64,000 nucleotides of DNA from Paraburkholderia sp. PGU19. Lineage in GTDB: Bacteria; Pseudomonadota; Gammaproteobacteria; Burkholderiales; Burkholderiaceae. The notes below the pieces were generated by a model. The model was not told the DNA's origin. It was given only the letters and a program-made list of their open reading frames with translations, and did not search any database. A program made the translations under genes and the position numbers. Positions 56,280-64,000 of this stretch are shown piece by piece; the first letter of the stretch is position 1; each line of letters begins with the position of its first letter. The DNA lies in the NCBI RefSeq assembly GCF_013426915.1, contig NZ_AP023180.1, positions 1,798,001 to 1,862,000 on the forward strand. Reading direction: 5' to 3'.

Positions 56280-56293
56280 GACTCGGAGGCCGC

Positions 56294-56752
56294 ATGAAAC
56301 TGGACGCCACTGATCAGCGCATCCTGCGCGAACTGCGCAACGACGGACGCCTTTCGAACGCGAAGCTCGCCGAACGTGTCGGCCTGTCGGCGACGCCTTG
56401 CTGGAACCGCGTGCGCGCACTCGAAGAGGCGGGTGTGATCGAAGGCTATACGGCGCTGCTCAACCAGAAAACGCTAGGCTTGCCGGATACCGTCATCATC
56501 GAAGTGAAGCTCGCGAAGCACGATGAGCGCACGCTGGACCGCTTCGGCGAAGCGCTCGCCGATCTGCCGGAAGTGGTCGAGGCATTTCTCGTGTCGGGGG
56601 AATACGACTATCTGATCAAGGTCGCGGTGGCGGGCACGGAAGGCTACGAGTCGTTTCTGCGGCGCAAGCTGTATCGCCTGCCCGGCTTTCAGGACAGCCG
56701 CTCTTTCTTCGCGCTGCGCTGCCTGAAGCGCTCGGTGTCCGTCGAGCCTTGA
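56294..56752 (+). CDS. Lrp/AsnC-family regulator
   Basis: A 152-residue regulator: N-terminal helix-turn-helix (LDATDQRILRELRNDGRLSNAKLAERVGLSATPCWNRVRALEEAGVI) followed by a RAM ligand-binding domain (VIIEVKLAKHDERTLDRFGEAL, VSGEYDYLIKVAV). The close match to BkdR/Lrp-type proteins and its divergence from leucine dehydrogenase suggest that it activates that gene in response to branched-chain amino acids. GGAGG five bases before the ATG fixes the start. It converges on the GGDEF-EAL gene 12 nt downstream. Confidence 0.92.
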   Translation: MKLDATDQRILRELRNDGRLSNAKLAERVGLSATPCWNRVRALEEAGVIEGYTALLNQKTLGLPDTVIIEVKLAKHDERTLDRFGEALADLPEVVEAFLVSGEYDYLIKVAVAGTEGYESFLRRKLYRLPGFQDSRSFFALRCLKRSVSVEP

Positions 56753-56764
56753 GCGCTGCAGCCA

Positions 56765-58702
56765 TCAGACCGCAAACGACTGCTCTTCGAACGGCATCGG
56801 CATGCCGAAGTAGAAACCCTGCATGACCGTGCAGCCAAGCCCGCGCAGCACGCTCGCCTGCGCCTCCGTCTGCACGCCTTCGGCCACACACGTCAGTTCA
56901 AGCGTGCGGCACAGATCCACGATGCTGCGCACGATGTCCTGCGCCGCCGGATCGGCGTCGATGCGGTCCAGAAAGCCTCGGTCGATCTTGATCTTGTCCA
57001 GCGGCAGCCGGTGAATGCAGGTGAGGCTCGAATAGCCCGTGCCGAAATCGTCGAGCGAAATGTGAACACCTAGCTGCTTGAACGCATCGAGCGAAGCGAA
57101 CGCCTGCTCGAAATCCTGAATGACGGCCGTCTCCGTCACTTCGAAGGTCAGGCGGTCAGGCGCGACGCCGCTCTCGTGAACGATGCCCACGATGTTCGCA
57201 ACCGCGTCCACCGAGCCGATATCGCGCGCCGACAGATTGAAGGCGACGCGCACAGCCGGATCGCACGCACGCATCGTCGCGAGCACCTTGCGCAATAGCG
57301 CCGCCGTCACGGTATGAATGAAATCGCTGCGCTCGGCGACCTTGATGAACAGCGCCGGCAGCACATCGCCGAGCGTCGGGCTGGTCCATCGCGCCAGCGC
57401 CTCGTACGACACGACATGCTCGCGCACCGTGTCGACGATAGGCTGGAAATGAAGCGTCATTTCGCGGTCGAGATCCGCATGCCGCAGCGCCTGTTCAATT
57501 TGCCCAAGCTCGCGAATCTGTTTTTCGTGCTCCGCCGAGAAGATCGTCGTGCCGCCGCGGCGATGCTCCTTAGCGAAGTACAACGCGTAATCCGCGCGCT
57601 CGAACAGTTGCGCGGGCGAGCGGCCCGCATCGGGATAGATCGCAAAGCCGAGCGATCCCGACAGCCGCGCAGTCGCACCAGGCCATGCGTATGGCGCGCG
57701 CAAAGTTTCGCAGATCGCCGCGCCGATGTCGCGCAAGTCCTGTGGCTCGCGCACGTCCGTCACCAGCAGGCCGAACTCGTCGCCGCCGAGCCGCGCAAGC
57801 TGGATCTGCGGCCCCGCAACGTCGAGCAGCCGCCGGCCGACTTCTTCGAGCACGCGGTCGCCTGCGCCGTGGCCATATAAATCGTTGACCTGCTTGAAGC
57901 CGTCGAGATCGATCACGCCGACAGCGAACCGCGCCTGCCCTGCCTGCGCCGTTTCAAAGAGCGTGTCGAGATCGGCCAGAAAGCGCCGGCGGTTCGGCAA
58001 CCCTGTGAGGATGTCGAGATTGGCAAGGCGCGAGTTTTCATCGCTCAGACGCTGCAGTTCGGCCTGCTTCGCCTGCAATGCATGCTTCGATCCAACGAGG
58101 TTCGCGAAGTCGCGGTAGTAGGTGAGCAGAATGAAGATCATCGCGACGGCGACGAGCAGCATGTTGATCGCAATCGCGACCAGCACTGCGTTATGCGTCA
58201 ACGAAAAGAACAGCGAGAACGGCGCGATGACAATCGCCGTCAGCAGCAACGCGGCCTTGCGCATGTGCATCAGGCAGAAGATGCAGCCGATCACTGTGAT
58301 CGACATGTAGAACGCGACATGTGCCCGAGCGTACGGGTCGCCATACGGAAACAGCAGCAAGCCCCAGCCGGTGAAGATGACACCCAGCAGCGCGATCAGC
58401 CATATCGTGGTCTTCAGGCGCGATGCGACCTGTTCGTCCGTCAGCGACGCGAGGTGCTTTCTTCTCCTTACCCACACGACGAGCCGGATCGCGCACGCCG
58501 TGCACATCGCGAGCGGCACCCAGATGGAGAGCCACGCCGGCGCAACGGCGACATGCGTCGCGGCCACGGCAACGCTGTTGACCACGAGAATCACATACAG
58601 CAGCGGCAATTGCCGCGAGAACGCGTCGAACTGCGAGCGTGACAGCGCGGCCTTCACGGCGGGAACAGTACGAAACGAAGCAAGGTCCTGCGGGCGAATC
58701 AT
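56765..58702 (-). CDS. membrane GGDEF-EAL protein (c-di-GMP turnover)
   Basis: A 645-residue protein with six or seven membrane segments between residues 33 and 195, then a GGDEF domain with intact GGDEF at 306-310, then an EAL domain. The EAL domain has EAL at 434-436 and the ExLT-like, DDFGTGYSSL and EGVQTEAQ motifs of active phosphodiesterases. No RxxD inhibitory site precedes GGDEF, so product inhibition of a cyclase is not expected. Both activities look possible; which dominates cannot be told from sequence. ATG at 58702 was chosen over an upstream TTG. Confidence 0.92.
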   Translation of the reverse strand: MIRPQDLASFRTVPAVKAALSRSQFDAFSRQLPLLYVILVVNSVAVAATHVAVAPAWLSIWVPLAMCTACAIRLVVWVRRRKHLASLTDEQVASRLKTTIWLIALLGVIFTGWGLLLFPYGDPYARAHVAFYMSITVIGCIFCLMHMRKAALLLTAIVIAPFSLFFSLTHNAVLVAIAINMLLVAVAMIFILLTYYRDFANLVGSKHALQAKQAELQRLSDENSRLANLDILTGLPNRRRFLADLDTLFETAQAGQARFAVGVIDLDGFKQVNDLYGHGAGDRVLEEVGRRLLDVAGPQIQLARLGGDEFGLLVTDVREPQDLRDIGAAICETLRAPYAWPGATARLSGSLGFAIYPDAGRSPAQLFERADYALYFAKEHRRGGTTIFSAEHEKQIRELGQIEQALRHADLDREMTLHFQPIVDTVREHVVSYEALARWTSPTLGDVLPALFIKVAERSDFIHTVTAALLRKVLATMRACDPAVRVAFNLSARDIGSVDAVANIVGIVHESGVAPDRLTFEVTETAVIQDFEQAFASLDAFKQLGVHISLDDFGTGYSSLTCIHRLPLDKIKIDRGFLDRIDADPAAQDIVRSIVDLCRTLELTCVAEGVQTEAQASVLRGLGCTVMQGFYFGMPMPFEEQSFAV

Positions 58703-58990
58703 GGCTCGGCAGCGTGAATGGGTCGGCAAGTCCGGGGGCGCCGCCTGTGGGTATGTCCAGGCTGCGAGAGGCGGTGGCGCTGTCGCGTTCCTGCATGTTT
58801 ACGGCAGTTTCGCGGCGAACCTGATGATACGAGACCGACTATGTTCGCCAGTAAAGAAAGCAGCGAGATGCGCCGCGCTGTCTCGACGGCGCCACACACG
58901 CTTGCGCAACACACACGCGTAATGCTCGCGAAACGCCCTTTTTTCGCAAGGCATTCGTCAGATCAATGCGTGTTGATAGCGCAGAACCTT

Positions 58991-60583
58991 TCATCCGCCT
59001 ATGACCACCGCCGCGATCTCGACGAACAGAATTTTCACGATCGTCATCGATGGAAAGATCATCGCGTAGCCGATATCGGGCCGGTCGGTCGGCGCGATGC
59101 GGTTCGCGAACGCGAGGATCGCCGGGTTACCCGTCGCGCCGCTGATCACGCCGACGGTCGCGTCGAACGGCAGGCGAAAAAGCCACAAGCAGCACGCCGC
59201 CGTGATGCACACGAGCGCAATCAGAATGACCGCGCCGTACAGCAGGAACGAGATGCCAGTAAGACCGATCGTCGCAAAGAACTTCGGTCCCGACGACAGC
59301 CCGACTTGCGCGAGAAACACAGTGAGGCCGAAATTGCGCAGCACGAGATTCGCCGAAAGCGGCATCGTCCAGACAAGTCCACCCACGCGCCGGATCTTGC
59401 CGAGATAGAGCGCGACCAGCAGCAGCGCGGCGAGCCCGAGCGACAACTTGCCGACGCCCGGTATCGGCAGCGGAATCAGGCCAACCAGCAAGCCGAGCGC
59501 CGCACCGATGCCGATCGAGATGTAGCTCAACTCCGCCGTTCCCTTGATCGAATCGCCGAACAGCTTGCGCACGGCATCGCGTTGACCGGGACCGATCAAC
59601 AGACCGACACGGTCGCCGAACTCGAGTATCAGATCGGGATTCGGCAGCATGTCGGCGTCGCCGCGACGCACGTGCGCGATCGAGCACACCATGCCATCGG
59701 GATAGCGGATATCGCGCAGCGCATGGCCGACCACGGTGCGGCTCGACGCGAACACGCGCAGATAGTCGAGGTCTTCGCGGAAACGTGTCATGCGCCCGGG
59801 GTGCAATTCGCCGAGCAGTTCGGTGGCCTTGCGCAGTTCGTCGCCATCCATCGAAGTCGCGAGCAGCACGTCGTCGGTTTGCATGACGAAATCGTCGGCG
59901 GGCAACTGGTTGTGATGCGCGCGGCGCACGGCTGCGATGCCGAGGCCCGCGGGCAGGCGCGCTTTCAGTTCGGGAAACGTTAGGCCGACGAAAGCCTGGT
60001 TGCGCAGCGCGATCTCGGCCGTCTCCATGATGTGCGCGGGCGGCGCTGCGATCTTGCGCGCCAGCGCGACGCTCAGCAGATAGAGAAACAGGATCGGCCC
60101 GGCGACGCCGAACGGATACGCAACGCTATAGCCGACGGCTGCACCTTCGCCCTTCAGCACGGCAAGCACCGCCTGCAGGCTTGCCGTGCTCGTGCCCGCG
60201 CCCGCATACAGGCCAAGCGCCTGATCGAGCTTCACGCCGAATAGCGGCCCGAGCGCAAGCGACACGAAGCCCGCGCCGATCACGCCGAGCACGGCGGCTG
60301 CGTTCGCCTTGAGTCCATCGGCGCTCGATAGTCCGGCGAAAAACTGTGCGCCGTACTGCACGCCGATGCCATAGAGAAACAGCAACAGGCCCAGCGTGCC
60401 GAGCACCGCGGGCGGCGCGGACTTCGGCGCAAAGCCGCCTATTGCCAGTCCGACGAACAGCACCGCGCCCGAGCCGAGCGCGACGCCTTTGATGCTGAAC
60501 TCGCCGATCACATAGCCCAGCGCGACGGTGAGAAACAAGGTGAGCAACGGCTGCGATTCAAGCAACGTCCGGACGGCATCCAT
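58991..60583 (-). CDS. AspT/YidE-family exchanger with TrkA-C domains
   Basis: A 530-residue inner-membrane protein: five or six N-terminal helices, a central cytoplasmic pair of TrkA-C (RCK_C) domains (about 190-360), and about five more helices. The repeated signatures GAGTSTASLQAVL and GATGNPAILAFANR are the pore-lining segments of the aspartate-alanine exchanger (AAEx) family that includes AspT, YidE and YbjL. Substrate unknown; aspartate/alanine or succinate are known for relatives. It is divergent from the two-component genes, with palindromic element copy 2 in between. Confidence 0.88.
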   Translation of the reverse strand: MDAVRTLLESQPLLTLFLTVALGYVIGEFSIKGVALGSGAVLFVGLAIGGFAPKSAPPAVLGTLGLLLFLYGIGVQYGAQFFAGLSSADGLKANAAAVLGVIGAGFVSLALGPLFGVKLDQALGLYAGAGTSTASLQAVLAVLKGEGAAVGYSVAYPFGVAGPILFLYLLSVALARKIAAPPAHIMETAEIALRNQAFVGLTFPELKARLPAGLGIAAVRRAHHNQLPADDFVMQTDDVLLATSMDGDELRKATELLGELHPGRMTRFREDLDYLRVFASSRTVVGHALRDIRYPDGMVCSIAHVRRGDADMLPNPDLILEFGDRVGLLIGPGQRDAVRKLFGDSIKGTAELSYISIGIGAALGLLVGLIPLPIPGVGKLSLGLAALLLVALYLGKIRRVGGLVWTMPLSANLVLRNFGLTVFLAQVGLSSGPKFFATIGLTGISFLLYGAVILIALVCITAACCLWLFRLPFDATVGVISGATGNPAILAFANRIAPTDRPDIGYAMIFPSMTIVKILFVEIAAVVIGG

Positions 60584-60810
60584 ATCCGCTCCCTAAGTTG
60601 TGGGTGGCGCCTGCTGTTAGCTAATGGAAGAGCATGATGCGATTGGAATGGGCGGGCGCCGCTCTGACGCTATCCGCCTATGCATTGCCAGATCAATCAT
60701 AGACGCTGTGCAGGCGCGTGGCGGGTCAAGGCAACGAGTGCCTGAGGACATTCGTGGTCTGGTTTGCGTGTTCGCTCTTGCAGTGGGTTTTGGTTTTTTT
60801 GCCTCGTTGA

Positions 60811-60834
60811 GGTTTGGGTTTGGGTTTGGGTTTG
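60811..60834. repeat. short tandem repeat (GGTTTG)4 in a G/T-rich stretch
   Basis: Four exact GGTTTG units within a strongly G/T-rich region (about 60,780-60,870) between the AspT-like gene and palindromic element copy 2. The remaining 60584-60900 interval has no gene that I can support; it must include the AspT-like promoter. Confidence 0.7.
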
Positions 60835-60900
60835 TGGCGTGGTTGGTTTGGTCTGGTTTGTTTGTGTTTTCGCTGGCATCCGCGCGACGGTGTTTGCCTC

Positions 60901-61562
60901 TGCGCTGGCATCCGCGATTTGTTAACGTGCTTCAAGCGTCGCCCCTGTGCGGGGCGGCACCTACTTTTCTTTGCCGCCGCAAAGAAAAGTAGGCAAAAGA
61001 AAGCGGCTCACACCGCCAACATTTCTTCCTGCCTGAGGGCCCCCAACCGGTCCCACACTTCACACGGCAACACGACAGTTCACGTTCGTTGCCAACGTTC
61101 TCCCTGTGCGCCTCACCCGCTTCAAGCACCCGCGCACGGGCTAGCGGCAGCGAATGGTATGTGCCGCCCAGGTGGCAAACTGTGTGTAGGTTGTCGCGAC
61201 GTGTAGGTTGGCGCTCTTACATGGTGGTATGCGTGCGCTATCGGTCCAAAGTGGGGCTTTTGTGTCTCTACGGCCTACACACAGTTTGCCACCTGGGCGG
61301 CCGTGGAATACCTGGCACGGCGTGCTGCGACGCGGGCGCGTGAAGCGGGTAATGAGCACTGCAAGAGCGCTGGCAACGAGCATGAGTCACGTGATTGCCG
61401 TGTGAGGCGTAAGAACCTTTGGGGGCCCTCAGGCAAGAACTAGCACTGGCGGTGTTAGCCGCTTTCTTTTGCCTACTTCTCCTTGCGGCGGCAAAGAAAA
61501 GTAGGTGCCGCCCCGCACAGGGGCGACGCGTGAAGCACGCTAACAAAACGCGATGCCTGCGA
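60901..61562 (+). repeat. large imperfect-palindrome intergenic element, copy 2
   Basis: Second, same-orientation copy of the element at 54199-54869, about 660 nt. The outer left end TGCGCTGGCATCCGCG and the centre CTAGCGGCAGCGAATGG... GTGCCGCCCAGGTGG are shared. A perfect 15-bp stem, CCTACTTTTCTTTGC (60960-60974), loop CGCC, GCAAAGAAAAGTAGG (60979-60993), lies in the left arm; the right-arm equivalent has two mismatches. This copy occupies the space between divergent genes (AspT-like exchanger and response regulator), so it cannot serve only as a terminator of convergent genes. Confidence 0.85.
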
Positions 61563-61582
61563 AAACACAAGCAAACCAGAAC

Positions 61583-61598
61583 ATTACCGAAATGTAAT
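61583..61598. promoter_or_regulatory. candidate operator of the response regulator
   Basis: ATTAC, 6 nt, GTAAT forms an inverted repeat 66 nt upstream of the response-regulator start, resembling ATTAC/GTAAT boxes recognised by CusR/CopR-type metal regulators. Autoregulation is inferred. Confidence 0.45.
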
Positions 61599-61663
61599 CA
61601 GTCGACACACACATCTCGGTATGATTGAAACATCAAAATCTGGCAGCAAAGCGGAGCAGAACG

Positions 61664-62341
61664 ATGCGCATTCTGGTCATCGAGGACGAACCGAAAACAG
61701 CGGCCTACCTGAAGAAGGGACTGGAAGAGTCCGGCTATTCGGTCGAAGTGGCGAACGACGGCTCGCACGGCCTGATCCTCGCCCAGGAGGAAGACTACGA
61801 CGTCATCATTCTCGACGTGATGCTGCCTTGGATGGACGGCTGGACCGTCGTGAAGACGCTGCGCGCCACGCGCACCACCCCCGTGCTCTTTCTCACCGCA
61901 CGCGACGACATCGACGACCGCGTGCGCGGCCTCGAACTCGGCGCCGACGATTACCTCGTCAAGCCTTTCGCGTTCGTAGAACTGCTAGCCCGCGTACGCA
62001 CGCTCGCACGTCGCGGGCCGCCCCGCGAAAGCGAGCTGATCCGCATCGGCGATCTGGAGATGGATGTGAACCGCCGCCGCGTCAAGCGCGGCACGACGCG
62101 CATCGATCTCACGCCGCGCGAGTTCTCGCTGCTGCAACTGCTCGCGCGCCGCCACGGCGAAGTGCTGAGCCGCACGCAGATTGCGTCGTACGTGTGGGAC
62201 ATGAACTTCGACAGCGACACGAACGTCGTCGAAGTCGCGATTCGCCGCTTGCGCAGCAAGATCGACGACAACTTCCCCGTCAAGCTGATTCACACGGTTC
62301 GCGGTGTCGGTTACGTGCTGGAAATCAAGGAATCGGATTGA
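61664..62341 (+). CDS. OmpR-family response regulator, heavy-metal (CusR/IrlR) type
   Basis: A 225-residue response regulator. The receiver domain has acidic pocket Asp8, phospho-acceptor Asp51 ([14 protein letters not shown]) and Lys in [10 protein letters not shown]. The winged helix is of the OmpR/PhoB class ([39 protein letters not shown]). The N-terminus and linker match the CusR/CopR/IrlR group that senses copper, zinc or cadmium through a partner kinase. Its stop overlaps the kinase start (TGATG). No metal efflux genes are in the window, so targets are unknown. Confidence 0.93.
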   Translation: MRILVIEDEPKTAAYLKKGLEESGYSVEVANDGSHGLILAQEEDYDVIILDVMLPWMDGWTVVKTLRATRTTPVLFLTARDDIDDRVRGLELGADDYLVKPFAFVELLARVRTLARRGPPRESELIRIGDLEMDVNRRRVKRGTTRIDLTPREFSLLQLLARRHGEVLSRTQIASYVWDMNFDSDTNVVEVAIRRLRSKIDDNFPVKLIHTVRGVGYVLEIKESD

Positions 62342-63792
62342 TGCGCGGCCGTTCGATCACCACCACGCTCGCGCTCGCATTCGGCGCGACGACGCTCGCC
62401 GTGTTCGTGCTGGTCGGCAACTTTCTGTATCGCGCGCTCGAACGGGAGATCAGTTCACAAGACGACATGAGCATCGTGCTCGCCGCGCGTCACGCGCGGC
62501 GTCTGGCGCAGGAGATCGAAGCATCGCAAGGCATTCGCGAGCATGGCGACCGGATTACGAGCATCGTGCTGGGCAATCCGGGCATGTCGATGGAAGTGTT
62601 CGATCCCAATGGGCAACTCGCCATCGAGCACAATCTGACGACCACGCTCGGCGTGCCCGTGCCCGCCAGCGACACTTCGATTCTCGACACCGGCCGCTCC
62701 ATTCAGCGCGTGCCGCCAACGGCGCGCATCACGGAGGGTGACATCGTCGCGTGGCGCAACAACACGGGCGCGCCGATTCGCGGTGTCGCCACCGACGTGA
62801 CCTTGCGCGACGGTGAAATGGTCAGCATCCTGATCGCGCGCAACCTGAGCGACCGCTACGAACTGCTCGATCAGTACCGCGACCAGCTCAAGATCTACGG
62901 CATCATCGGCGTGCTGCTGACCACCGTGCTCAGTTATCTGCTGATTCGCGCGGCGATGCGCCCTGTACGCGATATCGCCGCGAGCGCCGCGCAAGTCACC
63001 GTGAACCGCCTGAATACGCGCATTGCCGTTAAACGCGTGCCGCGCGAACTCGAAACCCTGGTGACGACGCTCAACGCCATGCTCGAACGCATGGACCACG
63101 GCTTCAAACAGATGTCGCGCTTCACCGCCGATCTCGCGCACGACATGCGCACGCCACTCAGCAATATGCGCGGCGCGACGGAAGTGGCGCTCGCGCGCAC
63201 CCGCTCTCCCGACGAATACGAAGCGCTGCTCGCATCGAACCTCGAAGAATGCGAACGTCTGTCGCGCATGATCGAGAACGTGCTGTTTCTTGCGCGCGCG
63301 GAGCATCCGCAGTTCGTCAAGCATATGCGCGTGTTCGATGCCGTGCAGGAATTGACGCGCATCGGCGAGTATTTCGAAGGCGTCGCGGAAGATGCCGGCG
63401 TGCGCGTGCGCGTGACAGGTGCCGCGATGCTCACCGCCGATCTCGAACTCTTCCGCCGCGCCATCGGCAACCTGCTCGCGAACGCGCTGCGCTATACGCC
63501 GCGCGACAAGGAGATCGTGCTCGACGCGCATGAGATCGACGGCGGCGTGCGCGTCACGGTTTCGAACGAAGGCCAGCCGATTGCGCCCGAACATCTCGAA
63601 CGGATTTTCGACCGCTTCTATCGCGTCGATCCGTCGCGCAGTTCGTTGCCTTCGTCCGGTTCGCCGCAAGGGTCGCCGGGATCGACGGGGCTGGGCCTCG
63701 CGATCGTGCGCACGATCATGGAGCTGCACGGCGGCACCGTGCATGCGGAAAGCGACGCGCGCAGCACGCGCTTCGTGCTGACGTTTCGTTGA
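62341..63792 (+). CDS. heavy-metal-type sensor histidine kinase (CusS/IrlS)
   Basis: A 483-residue membrane kinase. The first transmembrane helix is at about 10-30, with a periplasmic sensor of about 150 residues. The second helix is at 187-204, then HAMP, and a dimerisation helix with phospho-acceptor His267 in FTADLAHDMRTPLSNM. The catalytic ATPase domain has an N box (IGNLLANALRYTPRDKE) and G2 box (GLGLAIVRTIMELHGG). It starts at 62341, overlapping the regulator stop by one base; upstream in-frame sequence is the regulator gene in another frame. Signal likely a transition metal (family inference). Confidence 0.93.
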   Translation: MRGRSITTTLALAFGATTLAVFVLVGNFLYRALEREISSQDDMSIVLAARHARRLAQEIEASQGIREHGDRITSIVLGNPGMSMEVFDPNGQLAIEHNLTTTLGVPVPASDTSILDTGRSIQRVPPTARITEGDIVAWRNNTGAPIRGVATDVTLRDGEMVSILIARNLSDRYELLDQYRDQLKIYGIIGVLLTTVLSYLLIRAAMRPVRDIAASAAQVTVNRLNTRIAVKRVPRELETLVTTLNAMLERMDHGFKQMSRFTADLAHDMRTPLSNMRGATEVALARTRSPDEYEALLASNLEECERLSRMIENVLFLARAEHPQFVKHMRVFDAVQELTRIGEYFEGVAEDAGVRVRVTGAAMLTADLELFRRAIGNLLANALRYTPRDKEIVLDAHEIDGGVRVTVSNEGQPIAPEHLERIFDRFYRVDPSRSSLPSSGSPQGSPGSTGLGLAIVRTIMELHGGTVHAESDARSTRFVLTFR

Positions 63793-63824
63793 GTGCGCGA
63801 GCCAACCCGGCCGCTATTCAGCCG

Positions 63825-64000
63825 CTATTGCGCCCGCAGTCCCGACAGCGTGACGCGAAGTCCCGGACTGCCTTCGTTGTTGTCGATGCTCAACATCGCC
63901 TGATGGCGTTGCGCGATTTTCAGCGCAATCGCAAGACCCAGCCCGCTGCCATGTTCCTTGTTGCCCGCGCTGCGATAGAAGCGGTCGAACACGCGTTCGC
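63825..64000 (-). CDS. sensor histidine kinase, 3' part only (cut by window edge)
   Basis: The last 58 codons of a minus-strand kinase gene: FDRFYRSAGNKEHGSGLGLAIALKIAQRH and a closing LRVTLSGLRAQ before TAG. The G2 box GSGLGLAI and the preceding F box (VFDRFYR) identify an HATPase domain of the QseC/EnvZ type. It is convergent with the metal-type kinase gene, 32 nt away. Everything upstream lies outside the window, so the sensor type is unknown. Confidence 0.88.
   Translation of the reverse strand, partial: ERVFDRFYRSAGNKEHGSGLGLAIALKIAQRHQAMLSIDNNEGSPGLRVTLSGLRAQ

Noticed and set aside
54199..61562. Treating the two palindromic elements as insertion sequences
   Set aside because: No transposase frame and no identified target duplication; called repeats only.
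60624..61570. Short frames in and before palindromic element copy 2
   Set aside because: Low-complexity translation of G/T-rich DNA and of the palindrome arms; no ribosome-binding sites.
61621..62340. Extended frame making the sensor kinase 723 residues long
   Set aside because: The extension is the response-regulator gene in another frame; the ATG at 62341 overlapping its stop is the natural start.

Overview
The window is a GC-rich chromosomal segment from a Burkholderiaceae bacterium, most likely a plant-associated Paraburkholderia (Caballeronia is a possible alternative). The evidence is the gene content and style: pobA/pca genes, DUF3005, IrlR/CusR-type two-component genes, and above all a LuxR - RsaL - LuxI locus of the BraR/RsaL/BraI type. 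No rRNA, tRNA, transposase, phage or CRISPR features were seen. Nearly all of the window is metabolic accessory cargo, arranged as regulator-plus-operon modules.

Layout. 1-5.5 kb: 4-hydroxybenzoate/protocatechuate degradation (pobA, pcaI, pcaJ, pcaB on the minus strand, with a divergent LysR regulator). 5.6-11.1 kb: folE, a DMT exporter with an AraC regulator, a serine acetyltransferase, DUF3005 and small hypothetical genes, and an SDR protein. 11.2-20.1 kb: a sugar-acid module of one orientation (IlvD/Edd-type aldonate dehydratase, Fe3+/polyamine-type ABC importer, SMP-30 lactonase, 2,5-dioxovalerate dehydrogenase). It looks like non-phosphorylative pentose/pentonate catabolism. 20.1-22.8 kb: two tiny genes, an AT-rich stretch, then the quorum-sensing locus with a perfect lux box. 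22.9-31.3 kb: a DHA2 exporter with a GntR regulator, a universal stress protein beside an Fe-S FNR regulator, an EgtB-like protein, and Tim44-like, CBS and NhaR-like genes.

31.5-39.4 kb: a small Gly/Tyr-rich secreted protein, an acidic amino acid binding protein placed beside a secondary DAACS symporter, and a UxaA dehydratase - MFS - HpcH aldolase operon controlled by a divergent LacI regulator through a GntR-like operator. 39.4-46.4 kb: an asparagine/aspartate utilisation island (periplasmic asparaginase, LysR regulator, dicarboxylate symporter, tandem-domain Asp/Glu racemase, aspartase). Two of its promoters lie in a duplicated 120-bp control region, each copy carrying a T-N11-A palindrome. 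The island abuts a truncated AraC gene. 47.0-54.0 kb: a complete-looking tetronate (threonate/erythronate) operon: FadR-type regulator, ltnD, otnK, otnC, MFS, otnI, denD.

54.2-61.6 kb: leucine dehydrogenase/Lrp, a GGDEF-EAL protein and an AspT-like exchanger. This stretch is bracketed by two same-orientation copies of a roughly 660-bp imperfect palindromic non-coding element. 61.6-64 kb: a heavy-metal-type response regulator and sensor kinase, followed by the 3' end of another, convergent histidine kinase cut by the window edge.

The most interesting items are the two large palindromic repeats, the duplicated LysR control region with the degenerate tandem racemase, the quorum-sensing locus with its RsaL repressor, and the binding-protein/secondary-symporter pair. 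Product assignments rest on recognised motifs and remembered family sequences. No database search was run.
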